The notes beneath the pieces were generated by a model. That model was not told the DNA's origin. It did no database searches and saw only the letters and a list, made by a program, of their open reading frames with translations. A DNA stretch of 64,000 bases from assembly GCA_934465295.1 (NCBI GenBank), contig CAKSKU010000002.1, positions 146,820 to 210,819 of the forward strand, read 5' to 3'. Source of the DNA: an uncultured Oscillospiraceae bacterium. Its GTDB lineage: Bacteria > Bacillota > Clostridia > Oscillospirales > Ruminococcaceae. Both the position numbers and the translations under genes were made by a program. Shown here piece by piece: positions 17,897 to 24,901 of the stretch; position 1 is the first letter of the stretch, and each line of letters opens with the position of its first letter.

Positions 17897-17914
17897 AAGC
17901 CCGAAACACAGGGC
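17893..17914 (-). terminator. Weak terminator after the recombinase gene
   Basis: On the minus strand GCCC (17914-17911), an 8-nt loop and GGGC (17902-17899) are followed by six T residues that belong to the left repeat. The stem is only 4 bp, so some read-through toward the WXG100 genes is possible. Confidence 0.45.
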
Positions 17915-17963
17915 ATAAAAAACGTTTTGCAGCTATGCTGACTATATTTATGACGGAGAATGC

Positions 17964-19061
17964 CTAAATCATAATATTAAGCTTATCCATATTTGCCCTT
18001 TTCAGTTCCAGCGACGAATGAACATATCTGTTCAAAGTTATATTTACATTGACGTGACCAAGTATCTCACTTAATGTTTTTATGTCAAAGCCTTCTTCAA
18101 CACATCTTGTTGCAAATGTGTGCCTGAGTGCGTGAAAATTCACATTTTGCATACCACATTCCTTAACGTATTTTTTAAAGCGATATTCCAACGTCCTCGG
18201 TTCAATAAACTTGCTGCTTTTTCCTGTCAGAATGAAATCCTCCGATCTTAAGTCCCCATACCATTTTTTTATAATTATCAGAAGATCATTTGGAATAGGT
18301 ATATCCCGAATAGATTTTTTGCTTTTGGGTTCTGTAATAATTATTTCTGTCTTTTGTTCTTTGCCTTCCACCTGAACTCGCTGCATAGTTTTTCTTACGG
18401 TAAGGATACCCTGATCTATATTGATATTTTCAAACCGCAGTGCGCAAAGCTCACCTATTCTTATGCCCGTATATAAGCATATCAAAACTCCTATTTTACA
18501 CCTGTCAGGCTCTTTGAGCAGATGATCTGTCAGCAAGCTCTGTTCAGTCGGAGACAAAACACGCATATCACGCTCTTCCTGACGTATAGACAGGCTTTGC
18601 AGATTTAATCTTGTTTCATAGTTATTTTTTACCGCAAAATCAACAATAAGCTTTAACACGCTTAAAATATCATTTTGAGTCTTAGGGGATAAATGACCGT
18701 TTGATATAAATATCTGCCCGATCATTTTCATATTGGCAGCATCGACCGTTTTATCACCTATCATCGGCTGAATATAGCTGTAATACAGATTTTTATATTT
18801 GTTATAAGTCGATATTTTGCGCTTTAACTTTACAGATGAGAGCCAAAGACTCGCCAGAAGATCAAAGCACGGAGCTTCTTCCGTTCGGCTGACCTTCTTG
18901 GAGCTTTGCATACACTTTCGGAGCTTTTCCTTTACCTCTGTGTAACTATGTGCATAAATCGACCTGTAAACCGCCTTCCCGTGAGGGTCTCTCGACAGAA
19001 TGTATCGCCCCTCCCAACGTCCGTCCGATCGTCTGTAAATGTTTTCTCCTCGTCTTGACAT
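17964..19061 (-). CDS. Tyrosine recombinase (phage-integrase family), probable DNA invertase
   Basis: 365 residues from the ATG at 19061, chosen because GGAGGA lies just before it; an ATG at 19094 has no such site. An N-terminal arm-binding-like region (MSRRGENIYRRSDGRWEGRY) and a SAM-like core-binding domain precede the catalytic domain. All active-site residues are visible: Arg in TGIRIGELCALR, Lys in EPKSKKSIRDIPI, His-x-x-Arg in FHALRHTFATR, His in ILGHVNV and the nucleophile Tyr in LNRYVHSS. The protein resembles Tn916/phage-type integrases. No excisionase, relaxase or phage gene lies nearby, and perfect inverted rather than direct repeats flank the gene. It is therefore more likely an invertase acting on its own segment than an element integrase. 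Confidence 0.92.
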   Translation of the reverse strand: MSRRGENIYRRSDGRWEGRYILSRDPHGKAVYRSIYAHSYTEVKEKLRKCMQSSKKVSRTEEAPCFDLLASLWLSSVKLKRKISTYNKYKNLYYSYIQPMIGDKTVDAANMKMIGQIFISNGHLSPKTQNDILSVLKLIVDFAVKNNYETRLNLQSLSIRQEERDMRVLSPTEQSLLTDHLLKEPDRCKIGVLICLYTGIRIGELCALRFENINIDQGILTVRKTMQRVQVEGKEQKTEIIITEPKSKKSIRDIPIPNDLLIIIKKWYGDLRSEDFILTGKSSKFIEPRTLEYRFKKYVKECGMQNVNFHALRHTFATRCVEEGFDIKTLSEILGHVNVNITLNRYVHSSLELKRANMDKLNIMI

Positions 19062-19182
19062 AGTTTTCCTCCATTGACCAAAATTTGACGGCAAATAATC
19101 AAAAACTGATTAAAAAAGCAATACATTCTGACTATATCTGCCATATAAAACTGTATAATTTTACTTTTTTTGTTGTTTACTA

Positions 19183-19212
19183 TTGACAATTGTGTGATGA
19201 TTGATATATAAT
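19183..19212 (+). promoter_or_regulatory. Outward-facing consensus promoter inside the invertible segment
   Basis: TTGACA at 19183-19188, an 18-bp spacer and TATAAT at 19207-19212, both hexamers perfect. It points right, across the right inverted repeat. No gene lies between it and the hairpin at 19287-19329. The -35 overlaps the palindrome ACAATTGT (19187-19194). After inversion it would face the WXG100 operon. Confidence 0.75.
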
Positions 19213-19240
19213 CATATTAAACAATATAGACAGTTCAGCG

Positions 19241-19270
19241 TTTTCTTATATGTATATACTCTAAGAAAAA
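19241..19270 (-). repeat. Right 30-bp inverted repeat (recombination site)
   Basis: It is identical, in reverse complement, to 17867-17896. The match ends at both sides (19240 and 19271 differ from the partner positions), so the repeat is sharply bounded at 30 bp. Confidence 0.9.
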
Positions 19271-19286
19271 TACCCCTAACAAGTCA

Positions 19287-19329
19287 AAAAGATCCGCAAA
19301 TAACTCATAAAGTCATTTGCGGATCTTTT
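19287..19329. terminator. Strong bidirectional hairpin terminator outside the right repeat
   Basis: A perfect 15-bp stem (19287-19301 with 19315-19329) and a 13-nt loop. A-rich on the left and TTTT on the right, it can stop transcription from both sides. It would absorb the rightward promoter at 19183-19212 in the present orientation and the leftward promoter at 19455-19483. Confidence 0.85.
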
Positions 19330-19448
19330 ATGCTTATTTATACAATTTATAATATCAGCCATGGAAAAATGCTGCATATAAAAAACGCTTTGTTCAGATC
19401 ACTGTATTCCACTCTTGTTGCCATAAATACCGTTTTATAACTTTATCA
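19287..19448 (-). ncRNA. Putative short leftward transcript (sRNA or leader) facing the switch
   Basis: A perfect minus-strand promoter (19483-19455) would start near 19448 and end at the 15-bp hairpin, giving roughly 160 nt. A 25-codon frame (ATG at 19424, stop at 19347; MATRVEYSDLNKAFF...) lies inside but has no good ribosome site. If the hairpin leaks, the transcript continues into the recombinase gene. Inferred only from promoter plus terminator. Confidence 0.4.
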
Positions 19449-19454
19449 GCCATT

Positions 19455-19483
19455 ATTATACATTAATTAGAATAAAGTGTCAA
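19455..19483 (-). promoter_or_regulatory. Perfect consensus promoter pointing at the recombinase
   Basis: On the minus strand TTGACA (19483-19478), a 17-bp spacer and TATAAT (19460-19455). It lies outside the invertible segment, back to back with the plus-strand promoter at 19511-19539. Confidence 0.75.
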
Positions 19484-19510
19484 CGCTTTAAGTTACTATA
19501 TTTATCCCCC

Positions 19511-19539
19511 TTGACAGATCCTCCCCCATATTATAAAAT
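19511..19539 (+). promoter_or_regulatory. Promoter of the secreted YHYH/cell-wall-binding gene
   Basis: TTGACA (19511-19516), a 17-bp spacer and TAAAAT (19534-19539), 46 bases before the start codon at 19585. Confidence 0.65.
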
Positions 19540-19584
19540 AATACTACACGATATATGTGTAATATTATTATGGGGGAATTAAAA

Positions 19585-20127
19585 ATGCACAAAAAACTCA
19601 TCTCTTTTGCCGCAGCGGCAGTAATAGTTCTTTCCTTGCCTTTCAGCGCTTATGCACACAGCGGAAGAACGGACGGCAACGGCGGACACAGGGACAACAA
19701 AAACGTCAGCGGTTTAGGCTACTACCACTATCACTGCGGCGGATATCCTGCACATTTACACGAAAACGGCGTCTGCCCTTACAAGAACTCGTCGGGCAGC
19801 TCGTCAACAGCTTCCACGACCACCGCTTCATCGCAGTCCAAAGCCGGATGGATAGGCGATAAGTACTGGGACGGCGAAAAATTCACCGACGGCTGGACTG
19901 TCATCGGCGGAAAGACATACTATTTTAAAGACAATTCCTACGTCACAGGCTGGTGCGAGGACATGGACGGCAACGTTTATTATTTCAGCTCAAAGGGCGT
20001 GATGCAGACAGGCTGGCAGGGCATCGGCGGCAAGAAATATTTCTTCAGCACAGAGGGCATAATATTAAACACCTCAAAAAAATCTGCGCCGAAACTGTAT
20101 CTCGGCGCAGATTTTTTCATATTTTAA
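19585..20127 (+). CDS. Secreted YHYH-type protein with cell-wall-binding repeats
   Basis: 180 residues from the ATG at 19585, preceded by GGGGGAA; an upstream ATG at 19555 is unlikely because it would push the signal peptide inward. A signal peptide (about 1-24, cleavage after AYA) is followed by a His-rich YHYH module (HSGRTDGNGGHRDNKN, then YYHYHCGGYPAHLHENGVCPY). A Ser/Thr linker comes next, then two to three choline-binding-like repeats (DGWTVIGGKTYYF, GWCEDMDGNVYYFSS, GWQGIGGKKYFFS). It is likely a wall-attached small protein of unknown activity. The last 17 codons run through a perfect terminator hairpin, so the true C-terminus may have been extended by loss of a stop codon. Confidence 0.75.
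   Translation: MHKKLISFAAAAVIVLSLPFSAYAHSGRTDGNGGHRDNKNVSGLGYYHYHCGGYPAHLHENGVCPYKNSSGSSSTASTTTASSQSKAGWIGDKYWDGEKFTDGWTVIGGKTYYFKDNSYVTGWCEDMDGNVYYFSSKGVMQTGWQGIGGKKYFFSTEGIILNTSKKSAPKLYLGADFFIF
20077..20117 (+). terminator. Terminator hairpin lying inside the end of the coding region
   Basis: A 16-bp perfect stem (20077-20092 with 20102-20117), a 9-nt loop, and A/T-runs on both sides. It overlaps the last codons of the preceding gene. Confidence 0.85.
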
Positions 20128-20146
20128 GCTGATCTGATATCGTTAT

Positions 20147-20341
20147 TTACCGAACGCTTTCTTCATCATACTTTTCAAGCAGGGAAAGAACGCAGTTGTA
20201 AATATCTTCATTTGTAAAGTTGTCCGCATCGGGAACGAGCAGATTTCCACTTGTACATTGATAAGACGTATCATATAGATTGCTGCGAAGAGCAGCGACA
20301 GCCGCAGCAATACGATTTATTTTTTCATAAAAATACCCCAA
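20147..20341 (-). CDS. Small hypothetical protein downstream of the HD-GYP gene
   Basis: 64 residues if a TTG at 20341 is used (MGYFYEKINRIAAAVAALRSN...). It starts 14 bases after the HD-GYP stop on the same strand. A helical N-terminal half is followed by an acidic segment (DADNFTNEDIYNCVLSLLEKYDEE). No strong ribosome site is visible, so translation would depend on coupling. No family is recognised; it may be real or spurious. Confidence 0.4.
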   Translation of the reverse strand: MGYFYEKINRIAAAVAALRSNLYDTSYQCTSGNLLVPDADNFTNEDIYNCVLSLLEKYDEESVR

Positions 20342-20354
20342 ACACCGTTAATTT

Positions 20355-21650
20355 TTAAGCTTTTTTATCATGCTCATTCATAAGCCGAACAACTTCTTCC
20401 CTCGAATCAAGAAAAATCTTCACAAGCTGCGGGTCAAAGTCCGTTCCGCTGCCTTTTTCGATTATCGCAAAGCATTCCTCTATCGGCATCGCATCACGGT
20501 AGCATCGCTTCTGCGAAACTGCGTCAAAAACGTCCGCAATTGCCATTATCCTTGCCTGGAGCGGTATCTGCTCGCCCTTTAAGCCGTCGGGATAGCCCTT
20601 TCCGTTGTATTTTTCGTGATGAAACCTTGCGACTTCGTATGCGATCTGTCGGAAATCCATATTGTCAAGGTCGGAGAACGTGTTCAGAATGATATCTCCG
20701 CCGTCGGCAGCGTGCTTTTTCATAATGGCGTATTCATCGTCCGTGAGCTTGCCGGGCTTCTGCAGAATATTATCGGGAGTCGCAATTTTTCCGATATCGT
20801 GAAGCGGCGCAGCACTGCTCACATTCGCAATATAGTCCCTGCTCATAATGCTGCGGTAACGCTTGTCATCTCTCATTTTATCAAGCATAAGTTCAACATA
20901 AGCCTTGGTGCGCTTGATGTGTCCGCCCGTGTTGTTGTCCCTGCTTTCAACAAGGGTCGCAAAGCCGTCCGTCATTTCGTCATGGTGCATAGTGACCTTG
21001 CGTATGGACGGATTTTCAAAGTCGATGTAAATTCCGAGCATAAGCATCATCGGGAATATCGACGTCAGCAGAACCTCGGGAAAAATCAGCTGAACAATGA
21101 GGATAACGCCTGCGATCGCAATGAACGAAAGCGTTCCGAGTATCTTATCCTTGGGCAGAAAACGGTGCCTTGAAATGATAAAATAAAGTATCATTCCGTA
21201 GTAGAAAACCACCGTGCCGTAGCAAACATATACCGAAAGCCCCGTTGAATACCAGGTCGTCTCGCCCTCGATATACCGCAGCTCGCCAATTCCGCCGATA
21301 ACAACGAACAGCGAAAGCAGCCACGGAACAGCTAGCAGGAATTTCATACTCTTTTTCCTGAATCCGATTAGCAGATCGAACATATACTCCGCCGTGATTA
21401 TCAGCGTCATATCCATAAATAAAAAGAACAGCAGATGCGCAGTCCTGTTGAGCCATTCGGGAACGATATCCATGTGATTGACCGTCCACGCAGTAAAGCC
21501 GTCGAAAACCACCGCCCACGGCGCAGTTATCATCAGCGCATCAAAAAATCGGTTGCACTTTATTTTTCCGTGCAAAGTTTCCTTTATGTAGCTGATCTCG
21601 ATATATAAGATGACCAATAAACAGCCAAGCTGCAATTTTACAAACTGCAT
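20355..21650 (-). CDS. Membrane HD-GYP domain protein (putative cyclic-di-GMP phosphodiesterase)
   Basis: 431 residues. About seven hydrophobic segments fill residues 1-195, then a linker and an HD-GYP domain. The metal-binding HD pair is at His284-Asp285 in PLHDIGKIATP, followed by KKHAADGGD and the family signature HHEKYNGKGYPDGL with RIMAIADVFDA. HD-GYP enzymes hydrolyse cyclic di-GMP or related dinucleotides. The GYP triad is kept (GKGYPDG), so activity is plausible. The membrane part probably senses a signal. AGGAG lies 10 bases before the ATG. The GGDEF cyclase gene at 29.3 kb may act in the same signalling network. Confidence 0.88.
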   Translation of the reverse strand: MQFVKLQLGCLLVILYIEISYIKETLHGKIKCNRFFDALMITAPWAVVFDGFTAWTVNHMDIVPEWLNRTAHLLFFLFMDMTLIITAEYMFDLLIGFRKKSMKFLLAVPWLLSLFVVIGGIGELRYIEGETTWYSTGLSVYVCYGTVVFYYGMILYFIISRHRFLPKDKILGTLSFIAIAGVILIVQLIFPEVLLTSIFPMMLMLGIYIDFENPSIRKVTMHHDEMTDGFATLVESRDNNTGGHIKRTKAYVELMLDKMRDDKRYRSIMSRDYIANVSSAAPLHDIGKIATPDNILQKPGKLTDDEYAIMKKHAADGGDIILNTFSDLDNMDFRQIAYEVARFHHEKYNGKGYPDGLKGEQIPLQARIMAIADVFDAVSQKRCYRDAMPIEECFAIIEKGSGTDFDPQLVKIFLDSREEVVRLMNEHDKKA

Positions 21651-21747
21651 ACTGTTTTATCTCCTTTGAATGTATGATACAGCAACATTATAGCACATAA
21701 TTATTCCGATTTCAACGTGTTTTTCCAAAATCTGCGCCGTTTGTGGT

Positions 21748-22980
21748 TCAGTTTGTGTCTTTCAGCAGCCAATCGACGGCATTTTCGGCTTTTATGCCCT
21801 CGTAGTCGCCGAGGGTGAATCTGTCGAGAGTGAGAATTGTCTTCGGATAGTTGTCACGGATATTCTGCAAAGGAGTTATCTCACGTTGAAACGTTGATTC
21901 GTCGGTAAGAGATGCCGTGACCTGAAAATACTCTACAGCATTGTTTTTTCTTGCAACAAAATCGACCTCTGTTGTTCCGTTTTTTCCGACATAAACCTCA
22001 TAACCACGTCTGCACAGTTCAAGATACACAATATTTTCGAGCGTAAAGCCAAGATCATAATTTTTGCGTGGAAGCATATAACGTCTTAATCCGGTATCGG
22101 CTATATAAAACTTTTGATTCTGTTTAAGAAGCTGTTTTCCCTGTATATCGAAACGCTCAGCAGGATAGAATATAAACGCTTCCGTCAAAGCATCTATATA
22201 GTCCGAAATCGTATTCGGACTGACTTTTCTGCCCGAGGAAACAATATAGTCCGAAACACTCTTGACACTGATAAGACTTCCGACAGAGCCTGCAAGAAAT
22301 TTACTGATATTTTTTAGCAGCGAAATATCATTCACCTTTCTGGGAGAAACATTCTGCTCGCGGCGGTTATAACGTTCTTCAATATCCTTTATGATTATCG
22401 TGTTGTATATTCCCTCAAGATACATATCCGTTTTTTCTTTTATTCTGTCCATTGCAGCGATATATGGAAATCCACCAACAGACATATATTCCGAAAAAAG
22501 CTCATCACGGCTCTTCCCTATGGGTTGAAGCTGAACATATTCACTGAAAGACAGCGGCAGCATTTTTATCTCAACATATCGTCCAGAAAGCAATGTTGCA
22601 AGTTCACCCGAAAGTAAATAGGAGTTTGAACCCGTAATATAAATATCAACATTATCCTTTATATAAAGGCTGTCTACAGCTTTTTCAAAATCGTTGACCT
22701 TTTGTATCTCGTCAAGAAAAATGTAGGTAAATTTATCGGGAACAATGCGTTCCGAAATATATTGATAAAGGTTTTTGTAATCGAGCAAATTTTCAAATGA
22801 CAAGTCCTCAAAATTGACAGCAATTATCTGCTCCGAATCGACCCCCGTTTCAAGGAGATAGTTTCTGTACTGCTCCAAAAGTGTTGATTTTCCGCATCTT
22901 CGTATTCCCGTTACAACCTTTATAATTTTTTCCTCACGCCAAAGTTTAAGTTTTTCAAGATACTCTTTTCTTTCAACCAT
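21748..22980 (-). CDS. AAA-type ATPase with DUF4143 C-terminal domain
   Basis: 410 residues from the ATG at 22980 (AAGGGGG upstream). The N-terminal P-loop VVTGIRRCGKSTLLEQY (about 20-36) and Walker B YIFLDEIQKV belong to the archaeal-type ATPase group. ITGSNSYLLSGELATLLSGRYVEI is the classic signature of this family. The C-terminal half (FYIADTGLRRYML, VEYFQVTAS) matches DUF4143, a nuclease-like fold with Asp-x-Val-Asp (TTEVDFVARK). Such proteins are common and poorly understood; links to defence or toxin-antitoxin-like behaviour have been suggested for relatives. It stands alone with its own strong promoter and a set of repeated upstream sites. Confidence 0.85.
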   Translation of the reverse strand: MVERKEYLEKLKLWREEKIIKVVTGIRRCGKSTLLEQYRNYLLETGVDSEQIIAVNFEDLSFENLLDYKNLYQYISERIVPDKFTYIFLDEIQKVNDFEKAVDSLYIKDNVDIYITGSNSYLLSGELATLLSGRYVEIKMLPLSFSEYVQLQPIGKSRDELFSEYMSVGGFPYIAAMDRIKEKTDMYLEGIYNTIIIKDIEERYNRREQNVSPRKVNDISLLKNISKFLAGSVGSLISVKSVSDYIVSSGRKVSPNTISDYIDALTEAFIFYPAERFDIQGKQLLKQNQKFYIADTGLRRYMLPRKNYDLGFTLENIVYLELCRRGYEVYVGKNGTTEVDFVARKNNAVEYFQVTASLTDESTFQREITPLQNIRDNYPKTILTLDRFTLGDYEGIKAENAVDWLLKDTN

Positions 22981-23005
22981 ATTCACGCCCCCTTGATATA
23001 TTGTC

Positions 23006-23034
23006 ATTATATCATATTATAGGCAAAAAGTCAA
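23006..23034 (-). promoter_or_regulatory. Strong promoter of the DUF4143 ATPase gene
   Basis: On the minus strand TTGACT (23034-23029), a 17-bp spacer and TATAAT (23011-23006), 26 bases before the start codon. Confidence 0.7.
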
Positions 23035-23035
23035 T

Positions 23036-23125
23036 AAATATTCCAAGTAAAGAATTTTTATGCAAAATTATCTTAAATATTCCGAAATGGGAATATTGCT
23101 ATAAAATTCAAAGAAATATTCCAAG
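23036..23125. repeat. AAATATTCCAAG repeats and AATATTCC dyad upstream of the ATPase gene
   Basis: AAATATTCCAAG occurs at 23036-23047 and 23114-23125. Between them AATATTCC (23076-23083) and GGAATATT (23090-23097) form a perfect 8-bp inverted repeat with 6 bp between. The first copy abuts the -35 box. This looks like a multi-site operator. Confidence 0.6.
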
Positions 23126-23141
23126 ATAAGATATAACTTAT

Positions 23142-23181
23142 AAAAAATGCCAAAATCCCGATAGTCAGGACTTTGGCATTT
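23142..23181 (-). terminator. guaA terminator
   Basis: AAATGCCAAA (23145-23154) pairs with TTTGGCATTT (23172-23181), with an inner TCC/GGA pair, and the minus strand then runs into TTTTTT. It lies just downstream of the guaA stop. Confidence 0.75.
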
Positions 23182-23195
23182 ACAGCAATTTTTAA

Positions 23196-24728
23196 TTATT
23201 CCCACTCAATAGTAGCAGGCGGCTTGGTGGTCACATCGTACACAACTCTGTTGATTGACTTGACCTCGTTTACGATCCTGCCCGAGCATACAGCAAGAAC
23301 CTCGTATGGTATGCGTGAGAACTCTGCTGTCATGAAGTCGGTGGTTTCGACTGCACGGAGAGCAAGAGTGTAATCGTAGGTTCTTCCGTCGCCCATTACG
23401 CCTACGGAGCGGTTATTCGTGAGAACGGCGAAGAACTGGTTGATCGACTTATCGAGTCCTGCCTTTGCGATCTCCTCACGGAATATCCAGTCTGCGTCCT
23501 GAAGAATTTCAAGCTTTTCATCGGTGATCTCTCCGATAATTCTGATAGCAAGACCGGGACCCGGGAACGGCTGACGGTTTACGAGGACATCGGAAAGTCC
23601 GAGCTCACGTCCGAGCGCTCTTACTTCATCCTTAAAAAGAAGGCGGAGCGGTTCGATTATCTCCTTGAAATCAACATAGTCGGGAAGTCCGCCTACGTTA
23701 TGGTGCGATTTTATCACGGCAGCATCGCCCGTGCCGCTTTCGATGATGTCGGGGTAGATAGTTCCCTGAGCGAGATAGTCTACCTTGCCGATCTTCTTTG
23801 CTTCGGCTTCAAATACACGAATGAACTCTTCGCCGATAGTCTTGCGCTTTGTTTCGGGGTCGGAAACTCCTCTGAGCTTCGACATAAAGCGTTCCTTTGC
23901 ATTTACTCTTACAAAGTTGATATCCCAGTCTGCGAATGCAGCTTCAACCTCGTCACCCTCGTTCTTACGCATAAAGCCGTGGTCAACGAAGATACAGGTG
24001 AGCTGATTTCCGACAGCCTTTGAGAGAAGTGCTGCAAGAACGGACGAGTCAACGCCGCCCGAGAGCGCAAGGAGAACTTTGCCGTCGCCAACTCTGTTTC
24101 GGATATCCTCGATAGCTGTCTTTGCGTAGTTGCCCATTGTCCAGTCGCCTACGCAGCCGCAGACATTCTTAACGAAGCTGTCGATCATCTTGCAGCCGTT
24201 TTCGGTGTGGTTAACTTCGGGGTGGAACTGAACCGCATAAAGCTTCTTTTCCGCATTTTCATAAGCGGCAGCGGGGCAGTCAGCGGTGTGAGCAGTTACC
24301 TTGAAGCCCTCGGGAATTTCGGAAACGAAATCCGTGTGGCTCATCCACGAAACTGCCTTTGCGGGAAGTCCCTTGAAAAGAAGACTGCTGTTGTCATAGA
24401 TAGTTTCGGTCTTGCCGTATTCGGAGGTCACGCAGGAGGAGACCTTTCCGCCGAGCGTATAAGCCATAAGCTGGCAGCCGTAGCAAATTCCGAGCACGGG
24501 AACGCCGAGTTCAAATATTTCCTTGCCGATATGCGGCGAATTTTCGTCATAAACGCTGTTCGGACCGCCCGTAAAGATAATGCCCTTTGGATTTTTTGCC
24601 TTTATTTCGTCGATCGGAGTTTTGTATGACTTTACTTCGCAGTAAACGCCGCACTCTCTGACACGGCGGGCTATAAGCTGGTTATACTGACCACCGAAAT
24701 CGAGAACAATTATCATTTCATGAGCCAT
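23196..24728 (-). CDS. guaA: GMP synthase (glutamine-hydrolysing)
   Basis: 510 residues, the normal length for bacterial GuaA. The enzyme converts XMP, ATP and glutamine to GMP in purine synthesis. The N-terminal class I glutamine amidotransferase has the nucleophile Cys in VLGICYGCQLMAYTLGG and the His-Glu pair in VQFHPEVNHT. The ATP-pyrophosphatase P-loop is LALSGGVDSSV (about 222-232). The C-terminal dimerisation domain ends in the conserved RIVNEVKSINRVVYDVTTKPPATIEWE. GAGGTAG precedes the ATG. The gene is monocistronic with its own terminator. Confidence 0.98.
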   Translation of the reverse strand: MAHEMIIVLDFGGQYNQLIARRVRECGVYCEVKSYKTPIDEIKAKNPKGIIFTGGPNSVYDENSPHIGKEIFELGVPVLGICYGCQLMAYTLGGKVSSCVTSEYGKTETIYDNSSLLFKGLPAKAVSWMSHTDFVSEIPEGFKVTAHTADCPAAAYENAEKKLYAVQFHPEVNHTENGCKMIDSFVKNVCGCVGDWTMGNYAKTAIEDIRNRVGDGKVLLALSGGVDSSVLAALLSKAVGNQLTCIFVDHGFMRKNEGDEVEAAFADWDINFVRVNAKERFMSKLRGVSDPETKRKTIGEEFIRVFEAEAKKIGKVDYLAQGTIYPDIIESGTGDAAVIKSHHNVGGLPDYVDFKEIIEPLRLLFKDEVRALGRELGLSDVLVNRQPFPGPGLAIRIIGEITDEKLEILQDADWIFREEIAKAGLDKSINQFFAVLTNNRSVGVMGDGRTYDYTLALRAVETTDFMTAEFSRIPYEVLAVCSGRIVNEVKSINRVVYDVTTKPPATIEWE

Positions 24729-24829
24729 TTTTCTACCTCATTTCACATATTATAAATACTTCCTTTCTATTATGCCACAAAAAGAGAAAAACTGCAATAC
24801 TTTTTTCCGCCGAAAATTTATATTTTTTC

Positions 24830-24858
24830 TTGCTTAATATAGATATTTGTGATATAAT
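24830..24858 (+). promoter_or_regulatory. Promoter of the metal permease pair
   Basis: TTGCTT (24830-24835), a 17-bp spacer and TATAAT (24853-24858), 43 bases before the ATG at 24902. No riboswitch fold was recognised in the short leader. Confidence 0.6.
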
Positions 24859-24901
24859 TAAGATTGTATAATTATGTTTTTGAATAAATGGGAGAATATA
24901 A

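Larger units (their letters stand above)
17867..19270. other. Putative self-encoded invertible DNA switch next to type VII secretion genes
   Basis: A 1344-bp core (17897-19240) bounded by perfect 30-bp inverted repeats contains a tyrosine recombinase gene, a hairpin at its left end and a consensus outward promoter at its right end. Inverting the core would move that promoter to about 17925-17954, reading leftward into the WXG100 gene at 17785. Inversion itself is an inference from this structure; it has not been observed here. Confidence 0.7.

Noticed and set aside
17964..19061. Recombinase gene as part of an integrated element with att sites
   Set aside because: Integrated elements leave direct repeats at their ends. 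The flanking 30-bp repeats are inverted and only the recombinase lies inside, with no excisionase, relaxase or phage genes.
24729..24901. Manganese riboswitch before the metal efflux permease
   Set aside because: None of the yybP-ykoY motifs found at 31.5 kb is present in this short leader.
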